DNA of 31,085 nt from Burkholderiales bacterium UBA4657. Lineage in GTDB: Bacteria > Pseudomonadota > Gammaproteobacteria > Burkholderiales > Burkholderiaceae_E. The number at the start of each line of letters is the position of its first letter. Positions within the stretch are counted from its first letter, which is position 1. The position numbers were made by a program, and so were the translations under genes. This document shows, piece by piece, positions 6,946-15,077 of the stretch. The notes under the pieces are model-generated. The model made no database searches. It was not told the origin of the DNA and saw only the letters and a list, made by a program, of their open reading frames with translations. The stretch is taken from contig DHLX01000022.1 in NCBI GenBank assembly GCA_002405475.1, positions 46,045 to 77,129 of the forward strand. The letters are read 5' to 3'.

Positions 6946-7812
6946 TCATGGGATCGAACGTGAGGCCGCAACCGCTTGTGCTGCTTCCAGGGTATTTTGC
7001 AGCAGCATGGTAATGGTCATGGGGCCGACTCCGCCGGGTACTGGCGTGATCCACCCAGCAACTTGCCGGACGCTATCAAAAGCGACATCACCACACAGTT
7101 TGCCTTCATCGTTACGGTTCATACCAACATCAATGACTACCGCCCCTGGCTTGACCATATCGGCGGTCACGACATTACGCTTGCCGACAGCGGCGACGAT
7201 AACATCCGCCTGACGGGTATGTTCGGCCAGATTTCGAGTACTGCTATGGCAAATGGTAACGGTGGCATTGGCTGCTAGCAGCAGCATGGCCATGGGTTTG
7301 CCGACAATATTGGAGCGGCCTATGACGACTGCATGCTTGCCCTTCAGGTCATAGCCGATACTGTCCAGCATTTTCATGCAGCCATAGGGCGTACAGGGTT
7401 TGAAACCAGGCTGTCCGACCATCAATGCGCCTGCACTATGAACGTGGAAGCCATCCACATCTTTCTCGGGCGCGATAGTTTCTATCACTTTGTTGGCGTC
7501 AATATGGCTAGGCAATGGTAGTTGTACCAGAATGCCATGAATTGTCGGATCCTGATTCAAGCTGATAATACGCCTGAGCAATTCGGTTTCAGTCAATGTC
7601 ACGTCGTATTGTTCCAGAACTGAGTGAAAACCGACATCGCTACAGGCCTTGACCTTGTTGCGCACATAAACCTGACTAGCCGGATTGTCTCCGACCAGAA
7701 TGACGGCGAGCCCCGGCTGCAAACCTTGGGCGCTGAGTTTGGTGGCCTCGGCACGTATGTCCTGGCGAATTTGGGCGCTGAGTGTGTTGCCGTTAATGAG
7801 TTGTGCTGTCAT
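6946..7812 (-). CDS. folD: Bifunctional methylenetetrahydrofolate dehydrogenase / cyclohydrolase
   Basis: A 288-residue FolD. It interconverts 5,10-methylene-, methenyl- and 10-formyl-tetrahydrofolate in cytoplasmic one-carbon metabolism. Visible signatures are YVRNKVKAC (Tyr49, catalytic Lys53), the GILVQLPLP substrate segment, DVDGFH, the NADP-binding VVIGRSNIVGKPMA and the C-terminal TPVPGGVGPMT. Length is standard. It starts 26 bases after the bamD stop and ends 18 bases before the next gene. It is therefore probably co-transcribed with the upstream outer-membrane assembly gene, although no functional link is expected. Confidence 0.98.
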   Translation of the reverse strand: MTAQLINGNTLSAQIRQDIRAEATKLSAQGLQPGLAVILVGDNPASQVYVRNKVKACSDVGFHSVLEQYDVTLTETELLRRIISLNQDPTIHGILVQLPLPSHIDANKVIETIAPEKDVDGFHVHSAGALMVGQPGFKPCTPYGCMKMLDSIGYDLKGKHAVVIGRSNIVGKPMAMLLLAANATVTICHSSTRNLAEHTRQADVIVAAVGKRNVVTADMVKPGAVVIDVGMNRNDEGKLCGDVAFDSVRQVAGWITPVPGGVGPMTITMLLQNTLEAAQAVAASRSIP

Positions 7813-7838
7813 AGGGTTCAGTAGTCAGATCCAGCAGG

Positions 7839-8696
7839 TCAGTACAACCAGAATTGCCACCATTTTTTCTGAGCCTCGGGCAGGCCGGTTTTCAGAATCT
7901 GACTGTCAGGAAAATTTTTTCTCAGCACACGCTCAGCATCATCGCGCAAAGTAGCCATACCCAGATTGTCATAGGATTTGACCATGATGTACAAGGCCTG
8001 TTCGGCGATAGGGGCTTCCTGATAATCGCGAACTGCTCCTTGTGCACGGTTGGCCGCTGCCAGCCAGGCACCTCGTCGGTAATAGTAACTCGCGACATGC
8101 ACTTCATGCGTGGCAATGGCGTTATAGATCCAACTCATGCGCAGACGTGCGTCGTCGGTGTAGAGCGAGTCTGGAAAGCGCTGGGTTAATTCTTCAAAGG
8201 CATCATAGGCATCGCGCAGTGCTTTGGGATCACGCTCAGAGGGATCTTGCGGCGCAATCCACGCCGTAATACCTTGTTTGCCGCTAAAGTGCACCAGACC
8301 GCGCAAATACATGGCATAGTCAGCAAACGGGTGATTCGGATTTTGTTTCAAAAAACGGTCGATGGCGTCAAGTGCCTGGGCCTTGTCCCCTGCTCGATAA
8401 TGGGCAAAAGCCTGTTCGAGCAGAGCTTGCTGGGCGACCCGACCAAAGGGAAAGCGCGACTGCAAAGCCTCATACTGTTTGATCGCCTCATCAGTAGCTC
8501 CAGAGAATAATTCTTCACGAGCGGCTGAATATAATGCTTCAGGCGTCTCTTTCTGGGTTTTTTTGGAGGTTGAGCCGCAGCCAGACAGCAGACCAAGCGC
8601 CGAGAGGCTGACTAGAAAAAGTACTGTCACCCAGGTGCGGCGTGGCAGAATGAAGCTTGCGGTAATCGGAGCTGACGCACCAGTAAACAACTTCAT
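7839..8696 (-). CDS. bamD: Outer membrane protein assembly factor BamD (lipoprotein)
   Basis: A 285-residue lipoprotein of the BAM complex, which inserts beta-barrel proteins into the outer membrane. A basic n-region precedes a hydrophobic core and lipobox LLSGC, with lipidated Cys40. TPR-like repeats typical of BamD/ComL follow (YSAAREELFSGATDEAIKQYE, ALLEQAFAHYRAGD, YAMYLRGLVHF). The n-region of about 22 residues is long; a GTG at codon 23 would give a more ordinary signal peptide, so the exact start is uncertain. The gene is divergent from rluD with only 20 bases between the starts, an arrangement common in beta- and gammaproteobacteria. Any promoter must overlap the neighbour's coding region or leader. 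Confidence 0.95.
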   Translation of the reverse strand: MKLFTGASAPITASFILPRRTWVTVLFLVSLSALGLLSGCGSTSKKTQKETPEALYSAAREELFSGATDEAIKQYEALQSRFPFGRVAQQALLEQAFAHYRAGDKAQALDAIDRFLKQNPNHPFADYAMYLRGLVHFSGKQGITAWIAPQDPSERDPKALRDAYDAFEELTQRFPDSLYTDDARLRMSWIYNAIATHEVHVASYYYRRGAWLAAANRAQGAVRDYQEAPIAEQALYIMVKSYDNLGMATLRDDAERVLRKNFPDSQILKTGLPEAQKKWWQFWLY

Positions 8697-8716
8697 AGGC
8701 GAGGAACCTTTAGTTC

Positions 8717-9721
8717 ATGGGGTTTGAAAGCAACATGATTTTAACCGATGGGGATAATTTCGGGCGACCTGAGGCTGAGTGTGTGGATGACGCCCTGCTC
8801 GAGGCAGTGGTGGACAGTGATTTGGCCGGTTTGCGTCTGGACAAGGTGGCTGCACTGATATTCGAGGATTTTTCCCGCGCCCGTCTGCAAGCCTGGATCA
8901 GTCAGGGCAGAATGACGGTGGACGGTTGCGTTAAAACCGGGACCTGGAAGGTACACGGCGGTGAGCTGCTGGTTCTGTCACCCACTGCCAGTCCAGAAAG
9001 TCGGGCGTTTACCCCAGAGCCGGTCGAGTTTAACGTGCTGCATGAAGACCAGCATCTGCTGGTGCTGGACAAGCCAGCCGGGATGGTAGTTCACCCGGCC
9101 GCAGGCAACTGGCAAGGTACGCTGTTAAATGGACTGCTTTACCGTTATCCCGAGACCCGGGTTTTGCCTCGCGCCGGTATTGTGCATCGGCTGGATAAGG
9201 ACACGACCGGCCTGATGGTAGTAGCACGGACCCTGGAAGCGCAGACCGGGCTGGTGCGCCAGTTGCAGGCTCGTACCATGTCGCGGCGCTATTTGGCGCT
9301 ATGCTGGGGACATGTACACGCCCAGACTATCGATGCTGCGCTTGGGCGTGACCCGCGCGAGCGTTTGCGTATGGCGGTAGTGCGTCAAGGAAAGCCAGCT
9401 CGCACCCATGTCAGTGTGCTGGCACACGGCATACTCAATGGGCACGCGGTCAGTGCTATCGAATGTCGACTTGAAACTGGGCGCACCCATCAGATACGGG
9501 TGCATTTGGCACATATCGGGCATGCACTGGTGGGCGACCCGCTGTATGCCCCCCGCTTGCATGTGCACTGGAGCGATTTTCCGCGCCAGGCGCTGCATGC
9601 CTACGCCCTCGGCTTGCAGCATCCGGCTACGGGCGTAAGTTTGCAATTCGCCAGTCGCCTACCGACCGATATGTCTGAATTGGGACAGCAGGCAGATATT
9701 CATGGCTGGGAACAGGACTAG
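8717..9721 (+). CDS. rluD: 23S rRNA pseudouridine synthase RluD
   Basis: A 334-residue RluA-family enzyme. In E. coli it makes pseudouridines 1911, 1915 and 1917 in helix 69 of 23S rRNA. An S4-like RNA-binding domain comes first (about 36-95: GLRLDKVAALIFEDFSRARLQ). The catalytic domain holds HRLDKDTTG (157-165) with catalytic Asp160. GRTHQIRVH and GDPLYAP are typical of the family. Two in-frame ATGs exist at the start (8717 and 8735). The first is preferred because GAGGA lies upstream, although its spacing is long. The pgeF gene begins six bases after the stop, matching the usual rluD-pgeF operon. Confidence 0.96.
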   Translation: MGFESNMILTDGDNFGRPEAECVDDALLEAVVDSDLAGLRLDKVAALIFEDFSRARLQAWISQGRMTVDGCVKTGTWKVHGGELLVLSPTASPESRAFTPEPVEFNVLHEDQHLLVLDKPAGMVVHPAAGNWQGTLLNGLLYRYPETRVLPRAGIVHRLDKDTTGLMVVARTLEAQTGLVRQLQARTMSRRYLALCWGHVHAQTIDAALGRDPRERLRMAVVRQGKPARTHVSVLAHGILNGHAVSAIECRLETGRTHQIRVHLAHIGHALVGDPLYAPRLHVHWSDFPRQALHAYALGLQHPATGVSLQFASRLPTDMSELGQQADIHGWEQD

Positions 9722-9727
9722 AACCAT

Positions 9728-10498
9728 ATGACGCTGCCATCCCCTAATTTTTTGATTCCTGACTGGCCGGTATCGAGCCGGGTCAAAGCCTTGATAACGA
9801 CTCGACAGGGTGGGGTCAGTGCTGGCGCTTATGGTCTGGCAGGTCATCAGCCTGGAGGATTCAATCTGGGTGACCATGTAGGCGATGATGCGGAGGCGGT
9901 AGCACATAATCGCGCCCTGTTGCCAGCACCATCTCCGGTCTGGTTACGCCAGGTTCATGGTGCTACGGTCGTCAATCTCGACCAGAGATTACCGGAGCGG
10001 GTACCCGAAGCCGATGCTGCCATTGCTACCCAGCCAGCGCGGTCCTGCGTGGTTCTGACCGCCGATTGTCTGCCAGTATTGTTCGCTGACCGTCTGGGGC
10101 GTTGCGTTGGCGCAGCGCATGCGGGCTGGCGCGGTTTGTCGCTGGGGGTGCTGGAACAAACGGTACTGGCTTTAAGGGCAGCGGTACCTGATGCTGAGTT
10201 ATGTGCTTACCTGGGTCCGGCGATTGGGCCCGGCAGTTATGAGGTTGGCACCGAGGTGGCACAGGTATTTTTGCGTCAGGATGCTGAGGCAGAGCGGGCG
10301 CTGCACCCTGCTTCGCAGCCGGGTAAATTCATGCTTGATTTGTACACATTGGCACGCCAGCGCCTGGCCCGCGTGGGCGTTACCGACCTTTATGGTGGTG
10401 ACTACGATACCCTGGCTGAGCCTGAAGTTTTTTATTCATTCCGGCGCGACGGTGTCTCCGGTCGAATGGCTTCAGTGGTCTGGCTGGATGAGACCTGA
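9728..10498 (+). CDS. pgeF: PgeF/YfiH-type laccase-domain protein
   Basis: A 256-residue protein of the DUF152/laccase-domain family. Homologues act as purine nucleoside phosphorylase/deaminase enzymes. The E. coli protein has been described as peptidoglycan-editing, clearing L-Ser-containing UDP-MurNAc precursors. The zinc ligands are visible: His77 in RQVHG, Cys114 in TADCLP and His131 in AHAGWRG. It is six bases downstream of rluD and surely co-transcribed. The last 67 bases overlap a convergent small membrane-protein gene on the other strand. Family identity is firm; which activity matters in this organism is not visible. Confidence 0.95.
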   Translation: MTLPSPNFLIPDWPVSSRVKALITTRQGGVSAGAYGLAGHQPGGFNLGDHVGDDAEAVAHNRALLPAPSPVWLRQVHGATVVNLDQRLPERVPEADAAIATQPARSCVVLTADCLPVLFADRLGRCVGAAHAGWRGLSLGVLEQTVLALRAAVPDAELCAYLGPAIGPGSYEVGTEVAQVFLRQDAEAERALHPASQPGKFMLDLYTLARQRLARVGVTDLYGGDYDTLAEPEVFYSFRRDGVSGRMASVVWLDET

Positions 10499-10662
10499 TT
10501 GCGTCGTCGTTGCGGGGTACCGAACACATAAAGAAACAAACCTAAAGGGAATATCCCGTAAAAGAACAGGGTCAATAATCCACCCACCACGGAACTGGCC
10601 ATGGCTTCAGCGGCCGCCATCAGAACCACCACAAACATCCAACCCAGCGCGATGATGTACAT
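10432..10662 (-). CDS. Small conserved-looking membrane protein
   Basis: A 76-residue protein. Residues about 1-20 (MYIIALGWMFVVVLMAAAEA) and 24-48 form two transmembrane helices. A basic, polar cytoplasmic tail follows (TPQRRRNQ and beyond). The gene starts 36 bases from the divergent phaC start. Its tail-coding part overlaps the end of pgeF by 67 bases in opposite orientation. The clean two-helix pattern and its filling of the pgeF-phaC gap argue for a real gene. From memory, similar small proteins occur next to phaC in other betaproteobacteria, but this was not checked. Function is unknown. Confidence 0.72.
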   Translation of the reverse strand: MYIIALGWMFVVVLMAAAEAMASSVVGGLLTLFFYGIFPLGLFLYVFGTPQRRRNQVSSSQTTEAIRPETPSRRNE

Positions 10663-10698
10663 TACGGTTAATTCCGTTTAAAAAAGGTCATTAGCTCT

Positions 10699-12537
10699 AT
10701 GGTAGCGAAAAATGCGGCGCCCAAGACCGCCAGCCCCTTGTCCGATTTTTTTGAGCAGCAAAGCCAGTGGTGGTCGCAGTGGTCGCAACTGCAGTTTGAC
10801 GCCATGCACCCCAATTTTCAAAAAATGCCGCTACCAGAGTGGTTGCAGGGTTTGGTCGATGAAGACCAGCTCAAATCCATTCAGCAGACTTATGTTGACC
10901 GCATGACCAGGCTCTATAACAGTTTGGGGGACGACAAAATGGAGCAACTGACCCCCATACCCGACCAGCGTTTTTCCGGTCATGAATGGCATGACCACGG
11001 CATCTACCAGTTTCTGGCCGATGCCTACCTGATTAATTCCGAGGCCATGTTGCATTTGGCCGAAGCGGTTCAGACCGATGAAAAAACCAAACGTCGTCTG
11101 CACTTTGCCGTGACTCAGTGGGTCGATGCCATGTCACCAGCAAATTATCTGGCGACCAACCCCGAAGCGCAGAAAAAAATTATGGATTCGGGTGGCGAAA
11201 GTCTGAAGCAGGGTATGCTCAATCTGCTCGAAGATGTACAAAAAGGGCGTATTTCCATGACCGACGAGTCCAAATTCGAGGTCGGAAAGAACGTCGCCAC
11301 TACCGAAGGCGCAGTAGTCTATGAGAACGACTATTTTCAGCTGATTCAGTACAAACCTTTGACAGTCACGGTTGGTATCCGGCCATTGCTGATTGTGCCT
11401 CCCTGCATCAACAAGTTTTATATTCTCGACCTGCAACCAGAAAATTCGCTGGTACGCTATGCGGTCGAGCAAGGCAATACCGTTTTCCTCATGAGCTGGA
11501 GAAATCCGGACGAAAGCTGTATGTCCTGGACCTGGGACGATTACATCCAGCAGGCAGTGATTGAGGCAATACGAGTCAGTGGCGAAATTGCCCGAACGGC
11601 TTTCAATGCGGACAAGATCAATGCTCTGGGGTTTTGCGTTGGCGGCACTTTATTGACTACGGCGCTGGCTGTTCTGGCGGCACAAGGGCAGAAACCGGTT
11701 GCCAGTCTGACCTTGCTGACCACATTGCTCGACTTTACCGATACCGGAATACTCGACGTATTTATTGATGAAGCACAAGTTCGTATGCGCGAGGAGACCA
11801 TCGGGCGCGGTGGTTTGATGAGCGGACGCGATCTCGCCGCGACTTTTTCCTCGCTACGTCCGAATGATCTGGTGTGGCCTTACGTAGTGGGTAATTATCT
11901 CAAGGGGGAAAATCCTCCACCCTTTGACCTGCTGTATTGGAATGCCGACAGTACCCACTTACCAGGGCCGATGTATGCCTGGTATTTGCGCAATACCTAT
12001 CTGGAAAACAATCTGGTCAAGCCGGGCAAGACCCGTGTTGCTGGTACCGGGGTTGATCTTGCTCAGATACAGGTGCCGGTTTATATCTATGGCTCGCGCG
12101 ATGACCATATTGTGCCGTGGCAATCGGCGTACGCTTCGACCCAGGTGCTGAAGGGCATGGATGCCACCCGTTCCTGTTTTGTGCTGGGTGCTTCGGGGCA
12201 TATTGCCGGCGTGATTAACCCGGCGTCAAAAAATAAACGCAATTATTGGGCTTGGAAATTGACCGATAAGCCCACAGTTAAAAAGGCAGCGGCCAAATCG
12301 GCTGCCAGCCGCGCCGCTAGGGCAGGCGGTAAGACCCAGGTTGCTGTTTTTCCTGCCCAGGCCGAGCAATGGTTACAGCAGGCTGAATCGGTACCCGGTA
12401 GCTGGTGGCCGCACTGGAATCAGTGGTTGCAGCAGTTTCAGGGTTTACAGGTCAAAGCCCCAGCCAAATATGGTGCGGGTAAATACAAGGTGCTGGAATC
12501 GGCTCCCGGCCGCTATGTCAAATTGAGAGTTGCATAA
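10699..12537 (+). CDS. phaC: Class I polyhydroxyalkanoate synthase
   Basis: A 612-residue class I synthase that polymerises (R)-3-hydroxyacyl-CoA, usually 3-hydroxybutyryl-CoA, on the surface of intracellular granules. The catalytic triad can be read from the lipase-like box GFCVGG (Cys313), SRDDHIVPW (Asp469) and GASGHIAGVINP (His501). The N-terminal domain (about 1-200) has the class I WxxWxxLQ-type Trp-rich segment. An Ala/Lys-rich low-complexity linker at about 530-550 precedes a Trp-rich C-terminus. It heads the phaC-phaA-phaB-phaR cluster, 36 bases from a divergent small gene. The promoter was not resolved. AAAAAAGG upstream of the ATG is a weak, distant ribosome binding site. Confidence 0.98.
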   Translation: MVAKNAAPKTASPLSDFFEQQSQWWSQWSQLQFDAMHPNFQKMPLPEWLQGLVDEDQLKSIQQTYVDRMTRLYNSLGDDKMEQLTPIPDQRFSGHEWHDHGIYQFLADAYLINSEAMLHLAEAVQTDEKTKRRLHFAVTQWVDAMSPANYLATNPEAQKKIMDSGGESLKQGMLNLLEDVQKGRISMTDESKFEVGKNVATTEGAVVYENDYFQLIQYKPLTVTVGIRPLLIVPPCINKFYILDLQPENSLVRYAVEQGNTVFLMSWRNPDESCMSWTWDDYIQQAVIEAIRVSGEIARTAFNADKINALGFCVGGTLLTTALAVLAAQGQKPVASLTLLTTLLDFTDTGILDVFIDEAQVRMREETIGRGGLMSGRDLAATFSSLRPNDLVWPYVVGNYLKGENPPPFDLLYWNADSTHLPGPMYAWYLRNTYLENNLVKPGKTRVAGTGVDLAQIQVPVYIYGSRDDHIVPWQSAYASTQVLKGMDATRSCFVLGASGHIAGVINPASKNKRNYWAWKLTDKPTVKKAAAKSAASRAARAGGKTQVAVFPAQAEQWLQQAESVPGSWWPHWNQWLQQFQGLQVKAPAKYGAGKYKVLESAPGRYVKLRVA

Positions 12538-12557
12538 TTTTTATCAGGAGGAATGTC

Positions 12558-13736
12558 ATGACACAGATCGTCATCGTCGCGGCCAAACGTACTGCGGTAG
12601 GAAAATTTGGTGGTAGCCTGGCCAAGATAGCCGCGCCAGAGTTGGGCGCGCACGTCATTAAAGGCTTGCTGGATGCCACAGGCGTCAAGGGTGAGCAGAT
12701 TTCCGAAGTCATCCTCGGTCAGGTACTGACAGCAGGCAGCGGTCAGAATGCTGCACGCCAATCGGTCATCAAAGCCGGGCTGCCGCAAGGCGTTCCGGCC
12801 ATGACCATTAACAAGGTTTGCGGTTCAGGTTTGAAGGCAGTCATGCTGGCGGCGCAGGCCGTTCGTTGTGGCGATGCCGAGGTGGTGATTGCCGGTGGTC
12901 AGGAAAACATGAGTGCCTCGCCGCACGTCATGCTCGGTTCGCGTGATGGTTTCCGCATGGGTGACGCCAAACTGATCGATTCGATGATAGTGGACGGTTT
13001 ATGGGACGTTTATAACCAGTACCACATGGGTATTACTGCGGAAAACGTGGCCCAGCAATACGGCATTTCACGCCAGCAACAAGACGAGTTTGCCGTGGCC
13101 TCGCAAAACAAGGCCGAAGCGGCACAAAAAGCCGGTAAATTCAAGGACGAAATTCTGCCGTTCAGTATTCCGCAGCGTAAAGGTGATGGGCTGGTGTTCG
13201 ATCAGGATGAATTCATCCGTCAGGGTGCCACTTATGACAACTTGTCGGGCCTGAAGCCAGCCTTTACCAAGGAAGGTTCGGTCACGGCAGGTAATGCCTC
13301 GGGCATTAACGATGGTGCCGCAGCCGTCATGGTCATGTCGGCCGACAAAGCCAAAGCGTTGGGGCTGACCCCGCTGGCCACTATCAAAAGCTATGCCTCG
13401 GCGGCGCTCGATCCCAAAATAATGGGGATGGGACCGGTACCGGCGTCAAGACTGGCGCTGCAAAAAGCGGGCTGGGCGGCGTCAGATCTGGACCTGCTGG
13501 AAGTGAATGAAGCTTTTGCCGCACAAGCCTGCGCGGTGAACAAGGAAATGGGCTGGGATACCAGCAAGATCAACGTTAATGGTGGTGCCATTGCGATTGG
13601 TCATCCGATCGGTGCCTCAGGTTGCCGTATATTGGTGTCTTTATTGCACGAAATGGTGCGCCGGGATGCGAAAAAAGGCCTGGCCTCGCTATGCATTGGT
13701 GGTGGCATGGGTGTAGCCTTGTGCGTTGAACGCTAA
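12558..13736 (+). CDS. phaA: Acetyl-CoA acetyltransferase (beta-ketothiolase)
   Basis: A 392-residue biosynthetic thiolase condensing two acetyl-CoA to acetoacetyl-CoA, the first step of polyhydroxybutyrate synthesis. Active-site residues are the nucleophile Cys88 in NKVCGSG, His349 in GHPIGASG and Cys379 in CIGGGMG. Length is exactly that of PhaA/AtoB-type enzymes. The start follows a near-perfect ribosome binding site AGGAGGA (12546-12552) at five-base spacing. It begins 20 bases after phaC and is followed by phaB, so it is the second gene of the operon. Confidence 0.98.
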   Translation: MTQIVIVAAKRTAVGKFGGSLAKIAAPELGAHVIKGLLDATGVKGEQISEVILGQVLTAGSGQNAARQSVIKAGLPQGVPAMTINKVCGSGLKAVMLAAQAVRCGDAEVVIAGGQENMSASPHVMLGSRDGFRMGDAKLIDSMIVDGLWDVYNQYHMGITAENVAQQYGISRQQQDEFAVASQNKAEAAQKAGKFKDEILPFSIPQRKGDGLVFDQDEFIRQGATYDNLSGLKPAFTKEGSVTAGNASGINDGAAAVMVMSADKAKALGLTPLATIKSYASAALDPKIMGMGPVPASRLALQKAGWAASDLDLLEVNEAFAAQACAVNKEMGWDTSKINVNGGAIAIGHPIGASGCRILVSLLHEMVRRDAKKGLASLCIGGGMGVALCVER

Positions 13737-13763
13737 AATAGACAACTTTTGAAATTATTTGTC

Positions 13764-13770
13764 AAGGAGA
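13764..13770 (+). promoter_or_regulatory. Ribosome binding site deciding the phaB start
   Basis: AAGGAGA lies six bases before the ATG at 13777. It would fall inside the coding region if the upstream in-frame TTG at 13759 were used, so it fixes the start at 13777. Confidence 0.85.
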
Positions 13771-13776
13771 CATAGC

Positions 13777-14514
13777 ATGACACAACGAGTGGCCTACGTA
13801 ACCGGGGGCATGGGCGGTATAGGAACTGCAATATGCCAGGCGCTGGCGCGTGCTGGTCACAAGGTAGTGGCTGGTTGCGGCCCGACCCGCGATTACCAAA
13901 AATGGCTGGACGAGCAAAAAGCGCTGGGTTTCAACTTTTATGCCTCGGTGGGTAATGTCTCGGACTGGGACTCTACTGTCGCCGCCTTTGAACAGACCCG
14001 TAATGAGCATGGACCAGTCGATATTCTGGTGAATAATGCCGGCATTACCCGAGATGGTGTGTTTCGCAAAATGAGCAAGGCCGACTGGGATGCGGTCATT
14101 GATACCAACCTGAACTCACTGTTTAACGTCACCAAGCAGGTGATAGAGGGCATGGTGGAAAAAGGCTGGGGTAGGATTGTCAATATCTCGTCGGTGAATG
14201 GCCAGAAAGGTCAGTTCGGTCAGGTCAACTATTCGACAGCCAAAGCCGGCATACACGGTTTCACCATGGCGCTGGCACAAGAAGTGGCGGCCAAAGGTGT
14301 CACGGTCAATACGGTATCACCGGGCTACATCGGTACCGACATGGTGCGCGCCATTCGGCCTGATGTACTGGAAAAAATCGTCGCCACCATTCCTGTTAAA
14401 CGTCTGGGTACACCGGAAGAAATCGGTTCCATGGTGACCTGGATAGCCAGCGACGATGGTGGCTTTGCTACCGGGGCAGACTTCTCGGTTAATGGTGGCT
14501 TGCACATGGGCTAA
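13777..14514 (+). CDS. phaB: Acetoacetyl-CoA reductase (NADPH-dependent)
   Basis: A 245-residue short-chain dehydrogenase reducing acetoacetyl-CoA to (R)-3-hydroxybutyryl-CoA, the substrate of PhaC. The nucleotide-binding motif TGGMGGIG is at about 9-16, NNAG at 86-89 and NISSVNG, with the catalytic serine, at about 136-142. Tyr152 and Lys156 in YSTAKAG complete the catalytic set. Ending in VNGGLHMG, it closely matches the PhaB of Cupriavidus-type clusters. The start at 13777 is set by the AAGGAGA ribosome binding site. It lies third in the pha operon, 40 bases after phaA. Confidence 0.98.
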   Translation: MTQRVAYVTGGMGGIGTAICQALARAGHKVVAGCGPTRDYQKWLDEQKALGFNFYASVGNVSDWDSTVAAFEQTRNEHGPVDILVNNAGITRDGVFRKMSKADWDAVIDTNLNSLFNVTKQVIEGMVEKGWGRIVNISSVNGQKGQFGQVNYSTAKAGIHGFTMALAQEVAAKGVTVNTVSPGYIGTDMVRAIRPDVLEKIVATIPVKRLGTPEEIGSMVTWIASDDGGFATGADFSVNGGLHMG

Positions 14515-14526
14515 TGGGAGGTCGAT

Positions 14527-15069
14527 ATGAAAAACGAAGTTCGCCTCATCAAGAAATACCCGAACCGGCGTCTGTATGACACCGAGACCAGCACTTATAT
14601 TACCCTGGTTGACGTCAAGCAATATGTGCTTGATAACGAGCCGTTCAAAGTCGTGGACGCCAAGAGCAACGAGGATTTGACCCGTAGCATCCTGCTGCAA
14701 ATCATTCTCGAAGAGGAGTCTGGTGGGGTACCCATGTTTTCTGCCGAGATGCTGGCGAACATTATTCGTTTTTATGGTCATGCCATGCAGGGTATGATGG
14801 GTTCGTATCTGGAAAAAAATATTCAGGCTTTCATGGACATGCAGAGCAAGTTGCAGGAACAGTCCAAGGTGCTGATGGACAACAAGACATTTTCGCCCGA
14901 CATGTGGAGTCAGTTCATGAATGTTCAGGGGCCGATGATGCAAGGCATGATGTCGAATTATGTCGATCAGACCAAGAATCTGTTCTTGCAAATGCAGGAA
15001 CAGATGCAGTCGCAGGCTAAAAACATGTTTGGCGGCTTTGGCTTTCCAGGCGAGGACGGGAAAAAATAA
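14527..15069 (+). CDS. phaR: PHA synthesis repressor PhaR
   Basis: A 180-residue regulator. The N-terminal PHB/PHA accumulation regulator domain (about 5-65) carries the hallmark KKYPNRRLYDTETSTYI, followed by repeats typical of PHB_acc proteins (FSAEMLANIIRFYG). The C-terminal half is Met/Gln-rich and helical, probably for polymer binding or oligomerisation. Known homologues bind both DNA near phasin genes and nascent PHA, releasing repression when polymer is present. A GGGAGG ribosome binding site precedes the ATG, which is 12 bases after phaB. No phasin gene is in this window, so its target is probably elsewhere. Confidence 0.96.
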   Translation: MKNEVRLIKKYPNRRLYDTETSTYITLVDVKQYVLDNEPFKVVDAKSNEDLTRSILLQIILEEESGGVPMFSAEMLANIIRFYGHAMQGMMGSYLEKNIQAFMDMQSKLQEQSKVLMDNKTFSPDMWSQFMNVQGPMMQGMMSNYVDQTKNLFLQMQEQMQSQAKNMFGGFGFPGEDGKK

Positions 15070-15077
15070 GGCTGGCC

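Noticed and set aside
7839..8696. Frameshift or truncation in bamD because of its long n-region
   Set aside because: The frame is intact, the lipobox is normal and the whole TPR region is present; only the start codon is uncertain.
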